Positions 32,711-41,082 of a DNA stretch of 64,000 bases are shown in pieces. Positions within the stretch are counted from its first letter, which is position 1; every line of letters begins with the position of its first letter. The position numbers and the translations under genes are program-made. The stretch lies in contig NZ_BBQI01000092.1 of assembly GCF_001652915.1 (NCBI RefSeq), forward strand, positions 1 through 64,000. The letters run 5' to 3'. This DNA is from Cupriavidus sp. D384. GTDB taxonomy: Bacteria; Pseudomonadota; Gammaproteobacteria; Burkholderiales; Burkholderiaceae. Below the pieces are notes generated by a model that saw only the letters and a list, made by a program, of their open reading frames with translations, was not told the DNA's origin and ran no database searches.

Positions 32711-33797
32711 AGTGCTATCTCCCATTGTGCTGGCCCCGCGCGGCGTGCCGTCGCGCCCAATGGCCTATGCCTCGCCCGTATTCGCCCTGGTGCTGACGCT
32801 GCTGTTTGGCGCGCTGCTGTTCCTGGCGCTGGGCAAGGACCCCGTGGCGGGTCTCAAGGTGTTTCTGGTCGATCCGCTCAAGGACAAGCGCGCGATTGGC
32901 GAGGTGCTGCTCAAGACCGTGCCGCTGGTGCTGTGCGCACTTGGGCTGTCGGTCTGCTATCGCGCCAACGTCTGGAATATCGGCGCCGATGGGCAGCTGA
33001 TTGCCGGCGGCATCCTGGCCGGCGCCACGGTGCTGTGGTTCGACACCCCGGGCTCCACCTGGAGCGGCCCGGCGGTGCTGGTGCTGGCCTCGCTGGCCGG
33101 CTGCGTCGGCGGCATGCTCTGGGCATCGCTCACGGCACTGCTGAAGGATCGCTTCAACGCCAACGAGATCCTGGTGTCGCTGATGCTGACCTATATCGCC
33201 CAGCAGTTGCTGCTATGGGTGGTCAACGGCCCGCTGAAGGACCCCAACGGCATGAACTTCCCGCAGTCGAAGGTGTTCTCGTCGATGTTCCTGCTGCCCA
33301 ACCTGCTGCCAGGGTCGCGCCTGCACATGGGCTTTGCCGTGATGCTGGTACTGGTGGTCATCATGACCGTCTTCGTGTTCCGCAGCTTTGCCGGCTACCG
33401 CCTGCAGGTGGGTGGCACCGCGCCGCTGGCCGCGCGCTATGCCGGCTTCTCGTCGCGCAGCGCGCTCTGGACGGCGCTGATGATCTCGGGCGCCTTTGCC
33501 GGCCTGGCCGGCGCGTTCGAGGTGACCGGCCCGATCGGCCAGCTGCTGCCGTCGATCTCGCCCGGCTATGGCTTTACCGCGATCATCGTGGCCTTCGTGG
33601 GCCGGCTGCATCCGGTGGGCGCCGTGTTCGGCGGCATCGTGATGTCGCTGTTCTATATCGGCGGCGAAATGGCGCAATCGCGCCTGGGCCTGCCGTCGGC
33701 ACTGGGCTGGGTGTTCCAGGGCATGCTGCTGTTCTTCCTGCTGGCCTGCGACACACTGATCGACAACCACCTGCGCTGGCGCGCACGTGCCGCCTGA
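32703..33797 (+). CDS. BMP-type ABC transporter permease (YufP-like)
   Basis: The 364-residue inner-membrane protein has about nine helices. Family blocks include ANVWNIGADGQLIAGGILAG, FNANEILVSLMLTYIAQQLL and YGFTAIIVAFVGRLHPVGAV. GAGGTGCC at the end of the ATPase gene supplies the ribosome-binding site for the overlapping ATG. It pairs with the next gene product to form the channel for nucleosides or purines. Confidence 0.9.
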   Translation: MAKVLSPIVLAPRGVPSRPMAYASPVFALVLTLLFGALLFLALGKDPVAGLKVFLVDPLKDKRAIGEVLLKTVPLVLCALGLSVCYRANVWNIGADGQLIAGGILAGATVLWFDTPGSTWSGPAVLVLASLAGCVGGMLWASLTALLKDRFNANEILVSLMLTYIAQQLLLWVVNGPLKDPNGMNFPQSKVFSSMFLLPNLLPGSRLHMGFAVMLVLVVIMTVFVFRSFAGYRLQVGGTAPLAARYAGFSSRSALWTALMISGAFAGLAGAFEVTGPIGQLLPSISPGYGFTAIIVAFVGRLHPVGAVFGGIVMSLFYIGGEMAQSRLGLPSALGWVFQGMLLFFLLACDTLIDNHLRWRARAA

Positions 33798-33815
33798 TCC
33801 GGAGCTGAGAACAAT

Positions 33816-34736
33816 ATGGAACAACTTGCTCCCCTCATCGCCACCGCGATCAACGCCGGCACCCCGCTGCTGCTGGCTGCACTGGGCCTGCTCGTCAACG
33901 AGCGCGCCGGCGTGCTGAACCTGGGCGCCGAAGGCATGATGCTGGTGGCTGCCGCGTTCGGCTTCATGGTCGGCTACCAGACGCAATCGCCGCTGCTCGG
34001 CTTTGTCGCCGGGGCCGGTGCCGGCATGCTGATGGCGACGCTGTTCTCGTGGCTGGCACTGGTGCTGGCCACCAACCAGGTGGCCACGGGACTGGCGCTG
34101 TCGATCTTCGGCACGGGCCTGTCCGCGTTCATGGCGCAGCGCTTTGTCGGCTATGCGATGCCGGCCAGGGCCAGCGCCATTCCGGGGCTGGCCGATATCC
34201 CGTTTATCGGCCCGGCGTTCTTCCAGCATCACTGGATGGTCTATTTCAGCCTGCTGCTGTGCTTTGCCATCATGTGGTTCCTGTTCCGCACGCGCGCCGG
34301 CCTGACGCTGCGCGCCATCGGAGAATCGCCAGAATCGGCGCACGCGCTGGGCTATCCGGTGCGCTGGATCCGCTTTGGCGCGCTGCTGTTCGGCGGCGCC
34401 TGCTGCGGACTGGCGGGGGCCTACCTGTCGCTGGTGTACACGCCGATGTGGGTGGAGAACCTGGTGGCTGGCCGCGGCTGGATCGCGCTGGCGCTGACCA
34501 CCTTCGCCACCTGGCGGCCGGGACGCGTGCTGGTGGGCGCGTGGCTGTTCGGCGGCGTGACGATCCTGCAGTTCTATCTGCAGGGCATTGGCGTGTCGGT
34601 GCCGTCGCAGTTCCTGTCGATGCTGCCGTACGCCGCGACTATCGTCGTGCTGGCCCTGATTTCGCGCAACCCGGCCTGGATCCGCCTGAACATGCCCGCG
34701 TCGCTGGGCAAGCCGTTCCGTCCCGGCAGCACCTGA
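33816..34736 (+). CDS. BMP-type ABC transporter permease (YufQ-like)
   Basis: The 306-residue second permease has the family N-terminus ATAINAGTPLLLAALGLLVN followed by ERAGVLNLGAEGMMLV, the conserved NxGxEGMM element. AWLFGGVTILQFYLQGIGV and a hydrophobic core of about eight helices follow. It starts 18 bases after the first permease gene and completes the transmembrane part of the importer. Confidence 0.9.
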   Translation: MEQLAPLIATAINAGTPLLLAALGLLVNERAGVLNLGAEGMMLVAAAFGFMVGYQTQSPLLGFVAGAGAGMLMATLFSWLALVLATNQVATGLALSIFGTGLSAFMAQRFVGYAMPARASAIPGLADIPFIGPAFFQHHWMVYFSLLLCFAIMWFLFRTRAGLTLRAIGESPESAHALGYPVRWIRFGALLFGGACCGLAGAYLSLVYTPMWVENLVAGRGWIALALTTFATWRPGRVLVGAWLFGGVTILQFYLQGIGVSVPSQFLSMLPYAATIVVLALISRNPAWIRLNMPASLGKPFRPGST

Positions 34737-34838
34737 ACACCGCTGAACACCTCTGTACCGCATCACCGAAGTCTTAAAAAAACAGCAGTATCCGAAGTAC
34801 AACCACATCACAGAAGACGTCTTACTAGGAGAGATCGA

Positions 34839-35981
34839 ATGATCGTGACACGCAGGACCACGCTGGCGGCCCTGGCCGCCACCGCCGTGCTGGCCCTGGC
34901 CGGCTGCGGCAAGAAGGAAGCCGAGAAGCCGGCCGAGACCGCCGCGCCGGCATCCGCCCCCGCCGCTGCCACCAGCGAACCGCTGAAGGTGGCCTTCGTC
35001 TACATCGGGCCGGTGGGCGACGCCGGCTGGACGTACGCGCACGACGCGGGCCGCAAGGCCGTGGAATCCAAGTTCGGCGACAAGGTCAAGACCACGTACG
35101 TGGAGAACGTGCCCGAGTCCGCTGCCGACGCCGAGCGCGTGTTCCGCGACCTGGCAAGCCAGGGCAACAAGCTGATCTTCGGCACCACTTTCGGCTACAT
35201 GGAATCGATGCTGAAGGTCGCCAAGGAATTCCCGGACGTGAAGTTCGAACACGCCACGGGCTTCAAGACCGCCGACAACCTGGCCCAGTACGACGTGCGC
35301 ACCTATGAAGGCGCGTACCTGGCGGGCGTGGTGGCCGGCAAGATGAGCAAGACCGGCAAGATGGGCGTGGTGGCATCGGTACCGATTCCCGAAGTGATCC
35401 GCAACATCGACTCGTTCACGCTGGGCGCCCGCTCGGTGAACCCGAAGGCCACGGTCAAGGTGGTGTGGGTCAACAAGTGGTTCGATCCGGGCAAGGAACG
35501 TGAAGCCGCCACGACGCTGATCGGCCAGGGCGTTGACATGCTGATGCAGAACACCGATTCCGCCGCCGTGGTGCAGACCGCGCAGGAGAAAGGCGTGTAC
35601 GCATTCGGCTGGGACAGCGACATGAGCAAGTTCGGCGAGAAGGCCCACCTGGCGGCATCGGTGATCTCGTGGGGCGTCTACTACAACAAGGTGGTGGAAG
35701 ACGTGCTCAATAACCAGTGGAAGAACAGCACCATCTGGTGGGGCCTGAAGGAAGGCATGATCGACCTGAAGGGCTTCAACGCCGTGGTGCCGGAAGACGT
35801 CAAGGCGCTGGTGGAAGAGCGCAAGAAGGGCATCGTCGACGGCAGCGCGCCGATCTGGAAGGGTCCGATCAAGGACAACGCCGGCAAGGAACAGGTGGCC
35901 GGCGGCGCCGTGGCCGACGACGCCTTCCTGCACAACGTCAAGTTCTACGTCGAGGGCGTGGAAGGCAACGTGCCGGGCTGA
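34839..35981 (+). CDS. BMP family lipoprotein, substrate-binding protein of the importer
   Basis: TAGGAGAGATCG precedes the ATG. The signal sequence (TLAALAATAVLALAGC) ends in lipobox LAGC, after which an Ala/Pro/Glu linker precedes the binding domain. The PnrA/Med-type blocks are VAFVYIGPVGDAGWTYAHD, YEGAYLAGVVAGKMSKTGK and DMLMQNTDSAAVVQ. A lipid anchor is unusual among Gram-negative binding proteins but common in the BMP family. Ligands of this family are purine nucleosides or nucleobases. The ligand here is untested and no purine-breakdown gene adjoins the operon. Confidence 0.9.
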   Translation: MIVTRRTTLAALAATAVLALAGCGKKEAEKPAETAAPASAPAAATSEPLKVAFVYIGPVGDAGWTYAHDAGRKAVESKFGDKVKTTYVENVPESAADAERVFRDLASQGNKLIFGTTFGYMESMLKVAKEFPDVKFEHATGFKTADNLAQYDVRTYEGAYLAGVVAGKMSKTGKMGVVASVPIPEVIRNIDSFTLGARSVNPKATVKVVWVNKWFDPGKEREAATTLIGQGVDMLMQNTDSAAVVQTAQEKGVYAFGWDSDMSKFGEKAHLAASVISWGVYYNKVVEDVLNNQWKNSTIWWGLKEGMIDLKGFNAVVPEDVKALVEERKKGIVDGSAPIWKGPIKDNAGKEQVAGGAVADDAFLHNVKFYVEGVEGNVPG

Positions 35982-36006
35982 TTGACGCCTGCCGGGCTGT
36001 AGCCCG

Positions 36007-36048
36007 CTCTCCCCTCCTGCCGGTACATCGCCCGGCGGAAGGGGAGAG
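36007..36048. repeat. REP-like imperfect palindrome
   Basis: CTCTCCCC and GGGGAGAG flank an imperfect inner stem (TGCCGG/CCGGCG). The same CTCTCCC core recurs in the pair at 53978-54068. No T run follows, so it is not a simple terminator. Confidence 0.5.
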
Positions 36049-36132
36049 AAAACAACAGGAACTTGAATCTGCTTTCATCGGCCCAAGCTACTCGTTCATG
36101 CCCCGCTGAACGTGTGACCAAGGAGGCCCATC

Positions 36133-36426
36133 ATGTGGAAGCGACTGTCAGCCCTGTGGACGCTGGTACGGCGCGACGGCCGGCTGTTCTGGTTTGCCCT
36201 GCGCCACCCCGACGCGCCGCCCTGGCTCAAGCCGGCCGCGTTCGGCCTGCTGTGCTACGCGATCTCGCCGATCGACCTGATCCCCGATTTCATCGCCGGG
36301 CTCGGTATCGTGGACGACATGGTGATCATTCCGCTGGCCGTTCACGTGATCCTGAAGCGCCTGCCGCCGCACATCCTGCGCCAGGCGGAAATGCGCGCCA
36401 CCGCCACCACGGTCAGGCCGCGATGA
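36133..36426 (+). CDS. DUF1232 (YkvA-like) membrane protein
   Basis: The 97-residue product contains the DUF1232 hallmark YAISPIDLIPDFI, followed by GIVDDMVIIPLAVHVILKRL, the short hydrophobic hairpin of this family. AGGAGG seven bases upstream sets the ATG. The cellular role of DUF1232 proteins is not established. It is a single gene before a strong bidirectional terminator. Confidence 0.88.
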   Translation: MWKRLSALWTLVRRDGRLFWFALRHPDAPPWLKPAAFGLLCYAISPIDLIPDFIAGLGIVDDMVIIPLAVHVILKRLPPHILRQAEMRATATTVRPR

Positions 36427-36470
36427 CGCAGGTTCGCGCTGACCCCAGGTCCGTTCAGGCGCCGCCCAAA

Positions 36471-36500
36471 GAAAAACCGCTGCCGAAGCAGCGGTTTTTT
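36471..36500. terminator. Bidirectional intrinsic terminator
   Basis: AAAAACCGCTGC pairs with GCAGCGGTTTTT around a CGAA tetraloop. It separates the convergent DUF1232 and mgsA genes. Confidence 0.9.
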
Positions 36501-36520
36501 CATTTGCGCGTGACCGAGGC

Positions 36521-36940
36521 TCAGGACTTCGGCACAAAGCAGTGACGCGCCAGTTCCACCACCATCAACTCGGCCGTCGCCAGGTTGGTGGCGCACGGCA
36601 CGTTGTGGACGTCGCACGCGCGTACCAGCGCGTTGATGTCCGGTTCGTGCGGCTGCGGGGTCATGGGGTCACGCAGGAAGATGACCGCGGTCACCCTGCC
36701 CTCGGCCAGTTGCGCGCCGATCTGCAGGTCGCCGCCCCACGGGCCGGACAGCATGCGGGTCACCTCCAGCCCGGTCTCGGCCGCGATGCGGCCGCCCGTG
36801 GTACCTGTGGCAAGCAGGTCGCACCGGGCCAGGAAGTCGCGATGGCGGCCGGCAAAGGCCACGATGTCGTCCTTCTTGTGATCGTGCGCAATCAGCGCGA
36901 TGCGCGGCCGGGGCTCCTGCACGGTTTCCGACGTGCCCAT
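36521..36940 (-). CDS. mgsA: Methylglyoxal synthase
   Basis: The enzyme turns dihydroxyacetone phosphate into methylglyoxal and phosphate, a glycolytic overflow route. Conserved blocks are ALIAHDHKKDDIVAF, LLATGTTGGRI, the catalytic loop LSGPWGGDLQIGA with its Asp, and DPMTPQPHEPDI. The ATG at 36940 (139 aa) overlaps the upstream SDR gene stop by one base, which supports it over an in-frame ATG 75 bases further up. Co-translation with the SDR gene is likely. Confidence 0.92.
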   Translation of the reverse strand: MGTSETVQEPRPRIALIAHDHKKDDIVAFAGRHRDFLARCDLLATGTTGGRIAAETGLEVTRMLSGPWGGDLQIGAQLAEGRVTAVIFLRDPMTPQPHEPDINALVRACDVHNVPCATNLATAELMVVELARHCFVPKS

Positions 36941-37728
36941 CAGAACGTCCCCGGGTAGGCGCCGCCGTCCAGCAACACGTTCTGGCCGGTCATGAAGGCC
37001 GCCTGCTTGCTGCACAGGAACGCGCAGGTGGCGCCGAACTCGGCCGGCTCGCCAAAGCGGCGGCTAGGGTTGGCGGCCGCGCGGCGCTTCGCCATTTCCT
37101 CGATGCTGATACCGGCCTTCTGGGCGCCGCCTTCCATCGTCTTCTTGAGACGGTCGGTGTCGAACGGCCCCGGCAGCAGGTTGTTCACGGTCACGCCGTG
37201 CTGCGCCACTTCGCGCGCCAGGCCAGCCACGAAACCGGTCAGGCCCGAGCGGGCACCATTCGACAGGCCCAGCACGTCGATGGGCGCCTTCACGGCGCCG
37301 CTGGTGATGTTGACGATGCGGCCCCAGCGGCGCGCGATCATGCCATCGATGGTCGACTTGATCAGTTCGATCGGCGTCAGCATGTTGGCGTCCAGCGCGG
37401 CGATCCACTCGTCGCGGCCCCAGTCGCGGAAGTTGCCCGGCGGCGGACCACCGGCGTTGTTCACCAGGATGTCCAGGTCGCCCAGCTTTGCCACGGCGTC
37501 CAGGGCCAGCTTGCGGCCTTCAGGCGTGGTGATGTCGGTAGCCACCGCGATCACGCGGCGGCCATAGCGGGCGCGCAGGTCGGCGGCGGCCTTTTCCAGC
37601 GCCTCGGCGCCACGCGCCACGATCACTACGTCGACGCCTTCCGCCGCGAGCGCATCGGCACACGCCAGCCCAAGCCCCTTGCTGGCACCGCACACCAGCG
37701 CATGCTTACCGCGCAGTCCAAAATCCAT
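36940..37728 (-). CDS. Atypical short-chain dehydrogenase/reductase-like protein
   Basis: The Rossmann core is intact: GASKGLGLA at 14-22, the NNAGG motif (LVNNAGGPPPG) and a structural ITSG segment. At the position of the catalytic YxxxK the sequence reads SNGAR in LGLSNGARSGLTGF, so both Tyr and Lys are missing. This resembles a recognised BKR-like subgroup with an imperfect tetrad. It may bind a nucleotide without classical SDR chemistry, or use other residues. Length 262 aa is normal. It overlaps mgsA by one base. Confidence 0.88.
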   Translation of the reverse strand: MDFGLRGKHALVCGASKGLGLACADALAAEGVDVVIVARGAEALEKAAADLRARYGRRVIAVATDITTPEGRKLALDAVAKLGDLDILVNNAGGPPPGNFRDWGRDEWIAALDANMLTPIELIKSTIDGMIARRWGRIVNITSGAVKAPIDVLGLSNGARSGLTGFVAGLAREVAQHGVTVNNLLPGPFDTDRLKKTMEGGAQKAGISIEEMAKRRAAANPSRRFGEPAEFGATCAFLCSKQAAFMTGQNVLLDGGAYPGTF

Positions 37729-37773
37729 GGCTTCTCTCTCCTTCCTTGGTTGGTTCTCTTCGAATCAGGTGTT

Positions 37774-38700
37774 TCAGGCCTTCCGGCTCGACAGCAGATA
37801 CATGCCACCCAGCACCAGGCCGCTGCCCGCCAGCTGCACGCCCGTGACCGGCTCGCCCAGCAGCCAGAACGCCAGCGCCAGCGTCGAGACCGGGCCGACC
37901 ATGCCGGCCTGCGACGCCATCGGCGCGCCGATGCGCGCCACGGCGATCATCGTCAGCGACACCGGCAGCACGGTGCAAAATACCGCGTTGATAACCGACA
38001 GCCACAGCACCGGCGCCGGCTGCGCCAGTTCGGCCAGCGGCCGGCCCAGTGCAATGTACTGGATCACGCAGCACAGCGTGGAGACGCACATCGCATAGGC
38101 CACCAGCCGCAACGACCCCACCCGCTTGACCAGTTCGCCGCTCAGAATCAGATAAACACCATACGACATCGCGCTTGCCAGTACCAGCGCGCCGCCCAGC
38201 CATACCTGGTCGCCACTGACGTCCAGATCGTGCGCGAACACCAGCACGATCCCGGCATAGGCCAGCAGCAGCGAGATCCACTGGCGCGCATGAATATGCC
38301 GGCGGAACACCAGCGCCGTGACCAGCAGGACGAATGAAGGCGTCAGGAACAGGATCAGCCGTTCCAGCCCGGCCGTGATGTACTGCAGGCCCAGGAAATC
38401 GAGGAAGCTCGACAGGTAGTAGCCGATGAAACCGAGGAACACCACCCGGGCGCGATCGGCCCAGGACAGCGACGGCAGCTTGCGCGCCTGCCACCAGCCG
38501 ATCGCCATGAACAGCGGCACGGCAAACAGCATGCGCAGCGTGATGACCATCACGGCATCCACGCTGTAGCGGTACATCAGCTTGGCAACGATGGCCTTGG
38601 CGGAAAACAGCACGGCGCCGACGGCCGCGGTGGCGAGTCCGACGCGCTGTGCCACAGGCACTTCGGCGGACGGGGAGAGAGACTTCTGGGAAGCAGGCAC
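37774..38700 (-). CDS. EamA/DMT-family inner-membrane transporter
   Basis: The 308-residue protein has ten predicted helices in two EamA repeats. The first repeat carries GAVLFSAKAIVAKLMYRY and YITAGLERLILFLTPSFVLL; the second carries YGVYLILSGELVKRVG and VGPVSTLALAFWLLGEPVTG. DMT proteins export or import small metabolites. The substrate cannot be read from sequence. It lies 45 bases upstream of the SDR gene on the same strand and could share its transcript. Confidence 0.88.
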   Translation of the reverse strand: MPASQKSLSPSAEVPVAQRVGLATAAVGAVLFSAKAIVAKLMYRYSVDAVMVITLRMLFAVPLFMAIGWWQARKLPSLSWADRARVVFLGFIGYYLSSFLDFLGLQYITAGLERLILFLTPSFVLLVTALVFRRHIHARQWISLLLAYAGIVLVFAHDLDVSGDQVWLGGALVLASAMSYGVYLILSGELVKRVGSLRLVAYAMCVSTLCCVIQYIALGRPLAELAQPAPVLWLSVINAVFCTVLPVSLTMIAVARIGAPMASQAGMVGPVSTLALAFWLLGEPVTGVQLAGSGLVLGGMYLLSSRKA

Positions 38701-38847
38701 GGGGACGCGGGAATCTGGACGCCGGGCCGCATGCGCGACAACGCAGACGGCACGGCGGAACCCGCCGATTGTATGTCAAAAGGCGCCAGTGCTCAGGACG
38801 CCGATCCGGCGCGCCGGGGCATCCGGCGGCAATGCCTGCTTTCCCAT

Positions 38848-38853
38848 ACAATG
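38848..38853 (+). promoter_or_regulatory. -10 element of the Bug gene
   Basis: TACAAT lies 72 bases before the start codon. No clear -35 is visible. Confidence is low. Confidence 0.35.
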
Positions 38854-38924
38854 GCTCGCGCCTGACTACGCACCGTCATGGTGCGCAGCCGGCCTGATAA
38901 CAACATTCCGGAGACTCCCGAGCC

Positions 38925-39968
38925 ATGTCGTTCCCACGCATTGCCCGCCATCGCACGACCCGCCGCAGCACTATCACCCCGCGCCGCGCATTCCTGTCCG
39001 CCACCGTCCGTACCACGCTGTCCGCTTCCGCCCTGCTGCTGGCCGGCGCTGGTGGCGCCCTGGCCGCCGACGCGTTCCCGAGCAAACCCATCCGCTTCGT
39101 CGTGCCCTACGCGGCCGGCGGCACCACCGACCTGGTGGCGCGCACCGTCGGCCAGCGCGTGGCCGAGAAGCTGGGCCAGCCGGTGGTGATCGAAAACCGG
39201 CCCGGCGCCGGGGGCAATATCGGCATGGAGGCCGTCGCCAAGGCGCCTGCCGATGGCTACACGATCGGCTTTGGCGCCATTTCGACCAATGCGCTGAATC
39301 CCCACATCTACAAGCACGTGCCGTTCGATCCGCGCCGCGACTTCACGGCCATCAGCCTGCTGGGCACCTCGACCATCGTGCTGGAAGTGGGCAACGACCT
39401 GCCCGTGAAGACCGTGCCGGAACTGATCGCCTATGCCAAGGCGCATCCGGGGCTGACCTATGCCACGGCCGGCACCGGCACGTCGATGCACCTGGCCGGC
39501 GCGATGTTCTCGCAGATGACGCAGACCGGCCTGGTCCATGTGCCTTACAAGGGCAGCAGCCCGGCCATCAACGACATGCTGGGCGGCCATATCCAGGTGA
39601 TGTTCGACAACCTGCCCGCGTCGCTGCCGCATATCCAGACTGGCAAGCTTCGCGCGCTGGCCGTGGCGGGCAAGACGCGCTCGCCGTCGCTGCCCAATGT
39701 GCCGACGCTGGCCGAGGCCGGCCTGCCCGGCTACGCCGTGGAGCCGTGGTTCGGCGTGTACGGGCCGGCCAACCTGCCCGCGCCGGTGACCCAGGCACTC
39801 AACGCGGCCTTCGTCGAAGCGCTGGCCCGCCCGGACGTGCGCGACAAGCTGGCCCAGGCCGGCTTCAACCCGAAGGGATCGAGCGCCGCCGAACTGCAGA
39901 CGCTGACGCAAAGCGAGTACGACCGGTTCGGAAAGGTCGCAAAATCGGCGGCGATCACGGTGGACTGA
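38925..39968 (+). CDS. Bug-family (TctC-like) periplasmic binding protein
   Basis: The 347-residue protein has a long basic leader with a twin-arginine-like RRAFLS followed by a hydrophobic segment (SASALLLAGAGGALAA), so Tat export is possible. Bug blocks are FVVPYAAGGTTDLVARTVGQ, VIENRPGAGGNIG, KAPADGYTIGF and HVPYKGSSPAINDMLGG. It stands alone with no carrier genes, typical of the expanded Bug family in Cupriavidus-like genomes. The ligand is unknown. Confidence 0.88.
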   Translation: MSFPRIARHRTTRRSTITPRRAFLSATVRTTLSASALLLAGAGGALAADAFPSKPIRFVVPYAAGGTTDLVARTVGQRVAEKLGQPVVIENRPGAGGNIGMEAVAKAPADGYTIGFGAISTNALNPHIYKHVPFDPRRDFTAISLLGTSTIVLEVGNDLPVKTVPELIAYAKAHPGLTYATAGTGTSMHLAGAMFSQMTQTGLVHVPYKGSSPAINDMLGGHIQVMFDNLPASLPHIQTGKLRALAVAGKTRSPSLPNVPTLAEAGLPGYAVEPWFGVYGPANLPAPVTQALNAAFVEALARPDVRDKLAQAGFNPKGSSAAELQTLTQSEYDRFGKVAKSAAITVD

Positions 39969-40005
39969 CCGGCCGCCCGGCTCGCTCGGCCCGGCGCGCA
40001 TCCAT

Positions 40006-40011
40006 TACAAT
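40006..40011 (+). promoter_or_regulatory. upp -10 element
   Basis: TACAATCG lies 61 bases before the upp ATG. It shares the CG extension with the boxes before rph, hemF and maf. Confidence 0.4.
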
Positions 40012-40071
40012 CGCGCTGCATCGGGCCCTCTCGCCTCAGGGAGGGCCCCTACCGTATTCGCCGAGCCCGCC

Positions 40072-40722
40072 ATGAAACAGGATCCCCGCTTTCCCAATCT
40101 CTTCATCCTCGATCACCCGTTGATCCAGCACAAGCTGTCGCACATGCGCGACAAGGAAACGTCGACGCGCACGTTCCGCGAACTGCTGCGCGAGATCACG
40201 CTGCTGATGGGCTACGAGATCACGCGCAACCTGCCGCTGACCACGCGCCGCATCGACACCCCGCTGGTGGAACTGGACGCTCCCGTCATTGCCGGCAAGA
40301 AGCTGACGATCGTGCCCGTGCTGCGCGCCGGCGTGGGCATGAGCGACGGCCTGGTGGAGCTGATTCCGTCGGCCCGTATCGGCCACATTGGCGTGTATCG
40401 CGACGAGCAGCACCGCCCGGTGGAATACCTGGTGCGCCTGCCGGACCTGGAAGACCGCTCGTTCATCCTGTGCGATCCGATGGTCGCCACCGGCTACTCG
40501 GCCGCACATGCGGTGGACGTGCTCAGGCGCCGTGGCGTGCCGGAGGATGCCATCACGTTCGTGGCGCTGGTGGCCGCGCCGGAAGGCGTCGAAGTGTTCC
40601 AGCAGGCGCATCCGGGCGTGAAGCTGTTCGTGGCGTCGCTGGACAGCCACCTGGACGAGCATGCCTACATCGTGCCGGGGCTGGGCGACGCGGGCGACCG
40701 CCTGTTCGGCACCAAGAACTGA
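40072..40722 (+). CDS. upp: Uracil phosphoribosyltransferase
   Basis: The salvage enzyme makes UMP from uracil and PRPP. The 216-residue product has FILDHPLIQHKLSHMRDKET near the N-terminus, the VPVLRAGVGMSDGLV segment and the PRPP-binding LCDPMVATGYSA. GLGDAGDRLFGTK ends the protein, as in other Upp enzymes. It is a single-gene unit as far as can be seen. Confidence 0.95.
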   Translation: MKQDPRFPNLFILDHPLIQHKLSHMRDKETSTRTFRELLREITLLMGYEITRNLPLTTRRIDTPLVELDAPVIAGKKLTIVPVLRAGVGMSDGLVELIPSARIGHIGVYRDEQHRPVEYLVRLPDLEDRSFILCDPMVATGYSAAHAVDVLRRRGVPEDAITFVALVAAPEGVEVFQQAHPGVKLFVASLDSHLDEHAYIVPGLGDAGDRLFGTKN

Positions 40723-40858
40723 TGTCGATCCGGCGTCGATCCGACGTCGGCTGGCGCAGGTTGACCCCGGGGCGCTTGATGCGCCTCAATATTCATGGGG
40801 GCGGGCTGATCCAGACTGGTATGCCGCCTACGGCATATTCCAAGCAAGGAGCCACCCC

Positions 40859-41011
40859 ATGGAAGCACTGAAGATCCTGACATCCACGGCCACCGGCCTG
40901 GCGAGCCTGGCCGTCATCGCATTCATCATCGGCATGGCGGCCTTCTACGCCTGCCTGTTCGCCCGCAAGGCGCGCGAGGATGCGGAAGCCGCACGACGCG
41001 GTGCCGACTGA
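40859..41011 (+). CDS. DUF3149-type single-span membrane microprotein (50 aa)
   Basis: AAGGAG at good spacing fixes the ATG and gives only 50 residues. The sequence MEALKILTSTATG is followed by one transmembrane helix (LASLAVIAFIIGMAAFYACL) and a charged tail (FARKAREDAEAARRG). This matches the small DUF3149 family of betaproteobacteria as I remember it. The function is unknown. A strong terminator follows, so it is probably a single-gene or upp-linked transcript. Confidence 0.7.
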   Translation: MEALKILTSTATGLASLAVIAFIIGMAAFYACLFARKAREDAEAARRGAD

Positions 41012-41030
41012 GCCGACCGCAGCATCAAGC

Positions 41031-41060
41031 AAAACGCCCGGGTACTTGCCCGGGCGTTTT
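41031..41060. terminator. Bidirectional intrinsic terminator
   Basis: AAAACGCCCGGG pairs with CCCGGGCGTTTT around a six-base loop. It serves the DUF3149 gene and the convergent HerA-like gene. Confidence 0.88.
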
Positions 41061-41082
41061 ACCTTTGCTTCCGGCCCGGCGA

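Noticed and set aside
33213..35933. 906-codon leftward frame over the BMP transporter
   Set aside because: It lies opposite well-identified permease and binding-protein genes and shows no domain.
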